In this document: piece by piece, positions 5,630 to 9,203 of the stretch
Position numbering within the stretch: the stretch's first letter is position 1
Layout: the number at the start of each line of letters is the position of its first letter
From: an uncultured Mycoplasma sp.
GTDB lineage: Bacteria > Bacillota_I > Bacilli_A > RF39 > UBA660
NCBI GenBank assembly: GCA_947388575.1
Contig: CANDSI010000027.1
Span: forward strand, 1-9,203
DNA length: 9,203 bases
Reading direction: 5' to 3'
Made by a program: the position numbers and the translations under genes
The notes under the pieces: model-generated
Seen by the model: only the letters and a program-made list of their open reading frames with translations
The model's database searches: none
Told to the model about the DNA's origin: nothing

Positions 5630-5658
5630 ATTATATTCTTTAAAAAATATATTGTTAA
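5630..5658 (-). promoter_or_regulatory. importer operon promoter
   Basis: On the minus strand: -35 TTAACA (5658-5653), 17-bp spacer, -10 TATAAT (5635-5630). The likely start is near 5623, leaving a leader of only about 27 bases. There is thus no room for a riboswitch before the binding-protein gene. Confidence 0.65.
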
Positions 5659-5673
5659 AATAATAGTATAAGT

Positions 5674-5725
5674 AATCTAGAAGATTGATTAGAGTTTTAA
5701 ATTAATAATTAGTCTTAATTTAAAA
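5674..5725. promoter_or_regulatory. two inverted repeats between divergent promoters
   Basis: AATCT-AGA-AGATT (5674-5686) lies just upstream of the importer -35. TTTTAAATTAA (5695-5705) and TTAATTTAAAA (5715-5725) form perfect 11-bp arms around 9 bases. The first is well placed for a regulator of the importer operon. The second is A/T only and may be chance. The rest of the 255-base gap (5597-5851) holds only the two divergent promoters. Confidence 0.35.
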
Positions 5726-5794
5726 TTTTTAATAGTGAAATAAAGCAACTTAAATAAAGTCATTTTTATTAGAAAAAAATCTTTACATTGAGTA

Positions 5795-5823
5795 TTTACA
5801 TTTTAAATTTTCTTTGTTATACT
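5795..5823 (+). promoter_or_regulatory. strong promoter of the three-gene operon
   Basis: -35 TTTACA (5795-5800), 17-bp spacer, TG at 5815-5816, -10 TATACT (5818-5823). This is near-consensus sigma-A with an extended -10. The leader is about 20 bases and contains AAGGAGT (5836-5842) before ATG 5852. Confidence 0.8.
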
Positions 5824-5851
5824 AATATGTAGAATAAGGAGTGGACGATTT

Positions 5852-7039
5852 ATGAAAATATTATCTCCAGAAGTAACAAGACTTCTTGATAAATTATATA
5901 ACTTACGCGGTGAAGATAGTGTGATTTTTAAAGAAATGGCTAGCAGTGAAGCAAAAGCAGAAGCAACAAGAGTAAGAACAACAGAAGAAAAAAGTTCCTT
6001 ACAAGATAAAATAGCAGGATTAGAACGTGATAGCAAAAATTTAAGTGAACAAGGAAAAAAATTAGCAGATGTATTAAGCAATATAGATAAAAATGATTTT
6101 GCTACTGTTATTGAAAGATTAGAAATCAATTTTGATCCTGAAGCTCTAACTAAAAAATTAAATGATACTTTACCAGGTACAATTGATAAAGTAAATGATG
6201 ATATAAAAGAAAGTCAAGAAAATTTAGTAAGAGTTGAGGAAGAAATGAATTCTGCTATTACCGAAATTGAAGAAATAGGAATAAGAAGAGATGCTGCTGT
6301 TGCTAACCAAGCTAAATTAAATGAATATTTTGAATTAGCTTTAAATGGAAATATAAATATCACAAGAGATTCAATCACTGCACTTTTAGAACAATTTGAT
6401 TTTAGTGAAGAAGAAACAAGAGAAGCTGCTAAAATATTAATGTTCCCTGAAGATGCACTATATGATTATGATGCTAAGTTAAAGGAAGCTGAAAAAAGAA
6501 GTATCAGTGAAGTAATGCAAGAAGCAAAAAATAATGTTGAGCCTGAAAAAGTTGAAGTAGAAGAAGAATCACCAGCTGTTTCAGTAGAAGAAAAAGTCGA
6601 AATAAAAGAAGAGACAAAAGATGTTGAAGTAGAGGCTAAACCAGAACCTACACCAGTAGAAACTGAGGCAAAGGCTTTTGATAAAGAAGATTTAATGGAT
6701 TTATTTAACGAAATTGGTCTTGATTACTTAGACTATACCACTCGTGATTTAGAAGAAGTATTAGAACACTTCAATGAAAAAGTTATTCGTCGTAATGTTG
6801 GAATATTTAAAAACAATGATTTAAGTTTAGATATTTTTGTAGATCATATTAACTTATTATATGATAGAGAATTAGAAGCAAAAGTTGATAGATTATTAAG
6901 AATTGGTAAGAGTGCTTTAGATATTTATTTAAATCCAACAGTACTAACAAAATATGATTATCGTAATTTAGATAAAGCAATTATATTATTACAAAATAGT
7001 GGATTAGATCCAAAGAAAGTGCCATTAATGGCATATTAG
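5852..7039 (+). CDS. coiled-coil protein with acidic linker and helical C-terminal domain
   Basis: I do not recognise the family. The 395-aa product is soluble and acidic, with no signal peptide or membrane helix. Residues about 25-80 and 115-160 look like coiled coils, with heptad-like Leu/Ile and many Glu/Lys. A helical segment follows (about 170-225). A low-complexity Glu/Val/Pro linker spans about 228-275. A compact helical domain covers about 277-395. That end carries two copies of a pattern Asn-hydrophobic...Leu...Asn/Gly...Leu: around NVGIFKNNDLSLDIF (315-329) and NLDKAIILLQNSGLDPKKV (372-390). Similar segments occur in the next two genes. Start is ATG with AAGGAGT 9 bases upstream. 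It is first in an operon with two further unknown genes and lies just before sepF-divIVA. A scaffold or adaptor role is a guess from shape alone. Confidence 0.85.
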   Translation: MKILSPEVTRLLDKLYNLRGEDSVIFKEMASSEAKAEATRVRTTEEKSSLQDKIAGLERDSKNLSEQGKKLADVLSNIDKNDFATVIERLEINFDPEALTKKLNDTLPGTIDKVNDDIKESQENLVRVEEEMNSAITEIEEIGIRRDAAVANQAKLNEYFELALNGNINITRDSITALLEQFDFSEEETREAAKILMFPEDALYDYDAKLKEAEKRSISEVMQEAKNNVEPEKVEVEEESPAVSVEEKVEIKEETKDVEVEAKPEPTPVETEAKAFDKEDLMDLFNEIGLDYLDYTTRDLEEVLEHFNEKVIRRNVGIFKNNDLSLDIFVDHINLLYDRELEAKVDRLLRIGKSALDIYLNPTVLTKYDYRNLDKAIILLQNSGLDPKKVPLMAY

Positions 7040-7052
7040 GGAGGTTTATAAA

Positions 7053-7907
7053 ATGGAATATATATTTAGTAGAGATTTGAGATTAAAATTAGCAGATGGA
7101 GTAGAAGCACCAAAATTTGATGCTAATAGAGTAATAGCAACTATTCCAAAAAATGTTTTAAGTCTTTTTTTAGAATATGGTATTGATTTAAAAACTGAAT
7201 GTCCAGGCGCATTTTTAAAAGGATTTACCTTAAATGAAAAAGAATTAGCAGAAGTAAGAGGAAATTTAAAAAGATATGAAGAATTAGGAATGTTAGATGT
7301 AATTAAAGCAAATCCTAAAAATATTCAAATTAGAACTTTTAAAAGCACATTTATGAAAAGATTAGTAGAATGTGTTCAAAAAGGACAGCCATATTTAAAC
7401 TCAGACAATACTTTTGCTGATTTTCTTGTAAAAAACGAGATGCGAACACACGAGTACAAGGCCGAAGCTAGTACAGTTACTGTGGCAAATGGAACGCACA
7501 CAAATATTAAAACGACAACAGCAGAAAATATTGATATGCATAGTTATGGAGCGAATGAGCCTACTGCAGCGCCAATTAATGCACATACAGTAGAAACAGT
7601 TTATAGTGATAGATTAGCAGAAATGACACCAGAAGATAGACAAGTATATAATGAAATCGTTGAAAAGTTAAATTATTTAGTTTTAGCTAATCCAATGGAT
7701 ACAGTTTTAGCTACTGTTGTAAATAATGCAATTAGTAAAGCAGCTGAAGCAATTCTCCGTCAAGAATTAAAGTGGGGAATTGAACCAAGAGAAATGATTG
7801 AAAGTGTAATGTTTGATGGTTTAGAAACATATGTTGGTCTTGATAAAGATCGTATAGCAAATTTGGTTTTAGGGGCTTTTCCAGATGAAGAAAGGAAAGT
7901 AAGATAA
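7053..7907 (+). CDS. 284-aa helical protein of unknown function
   Basis: No family recognised. ATG follows GGGAGG at a normal distance, 13 bases after the previous stop, so it is co-transcribed. The protein is soluble. The N-terminal helical half (about 25-128) includes NVLSLFLEYGIDL (34-46) and NLKRYEELGMLDVIKANPKN (71-90), which resemble the repeat at the C-terminus of the upstream protein. A Thr/Ala/Asn-rich linker (about 131-182) looks disordered. A second helical domain follows (about 185-284). The DNA of the linker (about 7435-7575) is richer in G+C and in codons such as GCG, ACG and GGC than its surroundings, perhaps an insertion or an evolving spacer. The stop overlaps the next start as TAATG. 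Confidence 0.83.
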   Translation: MEYIFSRDLRLKLADGVEAPKFDANRVIATIPKNVLSLFLEYGIDLKTECPGAFLKGFTLNEKELAEVRGNLKRYEELGMLDVIKANPKNIQIRTFKSTFMKRLVECVQKGQPYLNSDNTFADFLVKNEMRTHEYKAEASTVTVANGTHTNIKTTTAENIDMHSYGANEPTAAPINAHTVETVYSDRLAEMTPEDRQVYNEIVEKLNYLVLANPMDTVLATVVNNAISKAAEAILRQELKWGIEPREMIESVMFDGLETYVGLDKDRIANLVLGAFPDEERKVR

Positions 7908-8194
7908 TGAAGTTCCTCGAAAAATTTGGTTTTGAGAAAAAAGATATTGAAGCATTAAAAGAAAATTCAACAAGTGCTCTAATTAAAGAATTAGAAGCGC
8001 ATAAGAAATTAGTAACTAAAAATCTAGAATATTTAAATGGTATTGGAGTTACAAATTTATCAGAAATATTCATTAATTATCACGATATGTTTTTAATGGA
8101 TAATAGTAACTTTGTTGACATATTTAGTAAATATGAACCAGCTTCATTAATAGAAAAATTAGCAAAAGATGTTCGAATTATGGAATATCTATAA
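7907..8194 (+). CDS. 95-aa helical-repeat protein of unknown function
   Basis: No family recognised. The start ATG overlaps the previous stop by one base (TAATG), which implies translational coupling; the ribosome site AGGAAAG is modest. The small charged soluble protein is all-helical by pattern. Its core, NLEYLNGIGVTNLSEIFINY (39-58), is the clearest form of the repeat seen in the two genes before it. This Asn-Leu...Leu...Gly-Ile...Leu...Ile layout recalls mTERF-like helical repeats, but that is only a visual likeness. It may be a stand-alone repeat unit that binds its operon partners. A terminator overlaps its last codons, so it ends the operon. Confidence 0.8.
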   Translation: MKFLEKFGFEKKDIEALKENSTSALIKELEAHKKLVTKNLEYLNGIGVTNLSEIFINYHDMFLMDNSNFVDIFSKYEPASLIEKLAKDVRIMEYL

Positions 8195-8214
8195 TCGTAA
8201 CTTTTGCTTTTTTT
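8161..8214 (+). terminator. terminator of the three-gene operon
   Basis: AGCAAAAG (8161-8168) pairs with CTTTTGCT (8201-8208). Inside, CGAATTAT (8174-8181, one bulged A) pairs with ATAATCG (8191-8197). Seven T residues end the stem. It begins inside the last gene and separates this operon from sepF. Confidence 0.65.
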
Positions 8215-8218
8215 AAAC

Positions 8219-8247
8219 TTGCAAATTTATCAAATATTTGATAGAAT
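8219..8247 (+). promoter_or_regulatory. sepF-divIVA promoter, extended -10
   Basis: -35 TTGCAA (8219-8224), 17-bp spacer, TG at 8239-8240, -10 TAGAAT (8242-8247). The spacing is ideal, and it directly follows the upstream terminator. It gives sepF-divIVA their own transcript with a leader of about 20 bases. Confidence 0.72.
8228..8243. promoter_or_regulatory. 16-bp palindrome, possible operator of sepF
   Basis: TATCAAATATTTGATA is a perfect 16-bp inverted repeat. It fills the promoter spacer and covers the first two bases of the -10. A dimeric protein bound here would block RNA polymerase. No regulator gene for it is visible nearby. Confidence 0.5.
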
Positions 8248-8274
8248 TAAATAGTAAAAATAGGAGGAATATAT

Positions 8275-8676
8275 ATGGCTCTATTAGGAAAATTATTTAA
8301 AGATCCAGAAGATGATGAAACATTAATGGGAACAGAAGATGAATTTTATAGTATTAGTGAAGAAGAAGCTGTAAAAGAAGCAGACAAAACTGGTAATAAA
8401 ATGATACTTTTAGAACCAAGAGCATACTCTGAATCACAAGCTATCGCTGACCATTTAAAAGCGCGAAATAGTGTAGTAGTAAATTTAAAAAGAGTAACAT
8501 CTGACCAAGCTAAAAGGATAATTGATTTTCTAAGTGGATGTATATATGCTATTGGTGGAACAATGCAAAAAATAGGTGTAGGAATATATTTATGTACACC
8601 TAAAAATGTTAATGTTCAAGGTAAAATTTCTGATGAAACAGAAAAAAATAAAGTAGAAACAGAAGAAGAATGGTAA
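8275..8676 (+). CDS. sepF: cell division protein SepF
   Basis: SepF tethers FtsZ filaments to the membrane and aligns them at the division site. The 133 residues are somewhat shorter than the roughly 150 of the Bacillus protein. The N-terminal MALLGKLFKD is a short amphipathic membrane-binding helix. An acidic linker follows (about 10-40). The conserved core is clear: LLEPRAYSESQAIADHLK (about 45-62), VVVNLKR (67-73), and RIIDFLSG and YAIGGTMQKIG (81-101), ending IYLCTPKNV (104-112). The C-terminal tail is acidic and variable. Start is ATG with AGGAGG upstream. It is the first gene of a two-gene unit with divIVA, 35 bases ahead of it. ylmG and ylmH, often next to sepF, are missing here. Confidence 0.95.
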   Translation: MALLGKLFKDPEDDETLMGTEDEFYSISEEEAVKEADKTGNKMILLEPRAYSESQAIADHLKARNSVVVNLKRVTSDQAKRIIDFLSGCIYAIGGTMQKIGVGIYLCTPKNVNVQGKISDETEKNKVETEEEW

Positions 8677-8711
8677 AATAAAAAGAGTTAAGTGATCGAG
8701 GTGGTCAGTTT

Positions 8712-9140
8712 TTGAGAAAGTTTAATGTAAGCCTAAATGGTTATAATAAACTTGAAGTCAACAATTTTGTTAATGAGGTAACGAGTGAATATGAAAGTAT
8801 GTTATCTAAATTAAAAAAGCAAGATGAAGAAATAGCAAGACTTAAAAATGATTTAGAAAAATATAAAAACATGGAAAATACATTAAATAGAGCGATATTT
8901 ATCGCCGAAGATGCCTCTAATCAAATAAAACGTGTAGCAAGAGATGAAGCTAAAGGCGTTTTAGAAGATGCCAAAAGAAATGCCTCAAGAATTGTAAATG
9001 ATGCTTTATTAAAAGCAGATAAAATTGAAAATGATGCCGAGATATTAAAAAGAAGAGTAGTAATATTTAAAAAACGCTTAAGAAGTGTAGTAGATGAGCA
9101 AATAGAGTTTATAGATAGTATAAATGATGATTATGATTAG
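8712..9140 (+). CDS. divIVA: DivIVA-family cell division/polarity protein
   Basis: DivIVA binds negatively curved membrane at poles and septa and recruits partners there. TTG at 8712 is the start: GAGGTGG (8698-8704) lies 7 bases before it and the conserved N-terminus begins at once. Residues 4-22 (F-N-V-S-L-N-G-Y ... EVNNFVNEV) match the DivIVA membrane-binding domain. A coiled coil runs about 22-125, with KNMENTLNRAIFIAEDAS (52-69) matching the second conserved block. The 142 aa are shorter than the 164 of Bacillus subtilis and the long acidic tail is reduced. The membrane-inserting Phe17 and Arg18 of the Bacillus protein align with Leu8 and Asn9 here. It is co-transcribed with sepF. Confidence 0.9.
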   Translation: MRKFNVSLNGYNKLEVNNFVNEVTSEYESMLSKLKKQDEEIARLKNDLEKYKNMENTLNRAIFIAEDASNQIKRVARDEAKGVLEDAKRNASRIVNDALLKADKIENDAEILKRRVVIFKKRLRSVVDEQIEFIDSINDDYD

Positions 9141-9156
9141 AACAGAAATGTTATTA

Positions 9157-9185
9157 TTTTATTTATGTTAAAATTATAATATAAT
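9157..9185 (+). promoter_or_regulatory. possible promoter for a downstream gene
   Basis: Two overlapping TATAAT hexamers (9175-9180, 9180-9185) follow the divIVA stop. The second has a poor -35, TTTTAT (9157-9162), at 17 bp. The region is so A/T rich that chance matches are likely. A weak hairpin AACA-GAAA-TGTT (9141-9152) precedes it. Confidence 0.3.
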
Positions 9186-9203
9186 ATAAGTAGTTGATAA
9201 AAA

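Noticed and set aside
5597..5650. Thiamine (TPP) or other riboswitch before the importer operon
   Set aside because: The promoter leaves a leader of only about 27 bases, too short for a known riboswitch, so the substrate cannot be assigned this way.
5803..6129. Minus-strand frame opposite the first operon gene
   Set aside because: It lies across a strong plus-strand promoter and gene, has no ribosome site, and its residues look like an antisense reading of a coiled coil.
7401..8073. Two minus-strand frames opposite the second and third operon genes
   Set aside because: They are antisense shadows of well-supported, coupled plus-strand genes and lack ribosome sites.
1833..9140. Alternative genetic code with TGA as tryptophan
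   Set aside because: All genes read through without internal TGA, and TGG is used throughout for tryptophan. Stops seen are TAA and TAG, which is also expected from low G+C alone.

Overview
The window is very AT-rich (about 70% or more by eye), uses the standard code (TGG for Trp, no internal TGA needed), and carries sepF and divIVA with strong Shine-Dalgarno sites and sigma-A type promoters. This fits a low-GC Bacillota chromosome, perhaps a Mollicutes-related Bacilli lineage such as the Erysipelotrichales/RF39 groups. The lineage is inference; there is no rRNA to confirm it.

Region 1 (1 to about 3250) looks like the right end of an integrated mobile element. It holds the tail of an unidentified gene (2-145) and then an 870-base stretch without a recognisable gene. 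That stretch is rich in regulatory structure. There are two near-identical promoters (266-294, 493-521), a weaker third one (631-658), and three rho-independent terminators that would give RNAs of roughly 50-75 nt. It also has a long imperfect inverted repeat (524-555/610-643) and a pseudoknot-capable leader RNA (874-992). The leader precedes a 179-aa protein of unknown function (1018-1557). A 38-aa ORF (1620-1736) and a large serine recombinase (1833-3209) follow. The recombinase has no ATG, GTG or TTG that could give the catalytic domain; the only well-placed start is ATT.

Region 2 (3243-5596, minus strand) is an ABC importer operon of the nitrate/taurine/sulfonate/thiamine-precursor type: substrate-binding protein, ATPase and permease with overlapping genes. 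The permease stops abruptly after its EAA loop, about 35 bases from the recombinase stop codon. The simplest reading is that the element integrated into the permease gene. Its missing 3' part should lie beyond the other end of the element, outside the window, and precise excision would restore the operon.

Region 3 (5795-8214, plus strand) is an operon of three soluble helical proteins that I cannot name (395, 284 and 95 aa). It has a textbook extended -10 promoter and ends in a terminator. The three proteins seem to share a short helical repeat.

Region 4 (8219-9140) is a division module. sepF lies behind a promoter that overlaps a perfect 16-bp palindrome, and a TTG-started divIVA follows. 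The ylmG and ylmH genes that commonly separate them in Bacillota are absent. A possible promoter for a gene beyond the window lies at the right edge.

The best candidates for something undescribed are the RNA-rich region with the unknown 179-aa gene, the ATT-started recombinase that interrupts a permease, and the three-protein helical operon beside sepF-divIVA.
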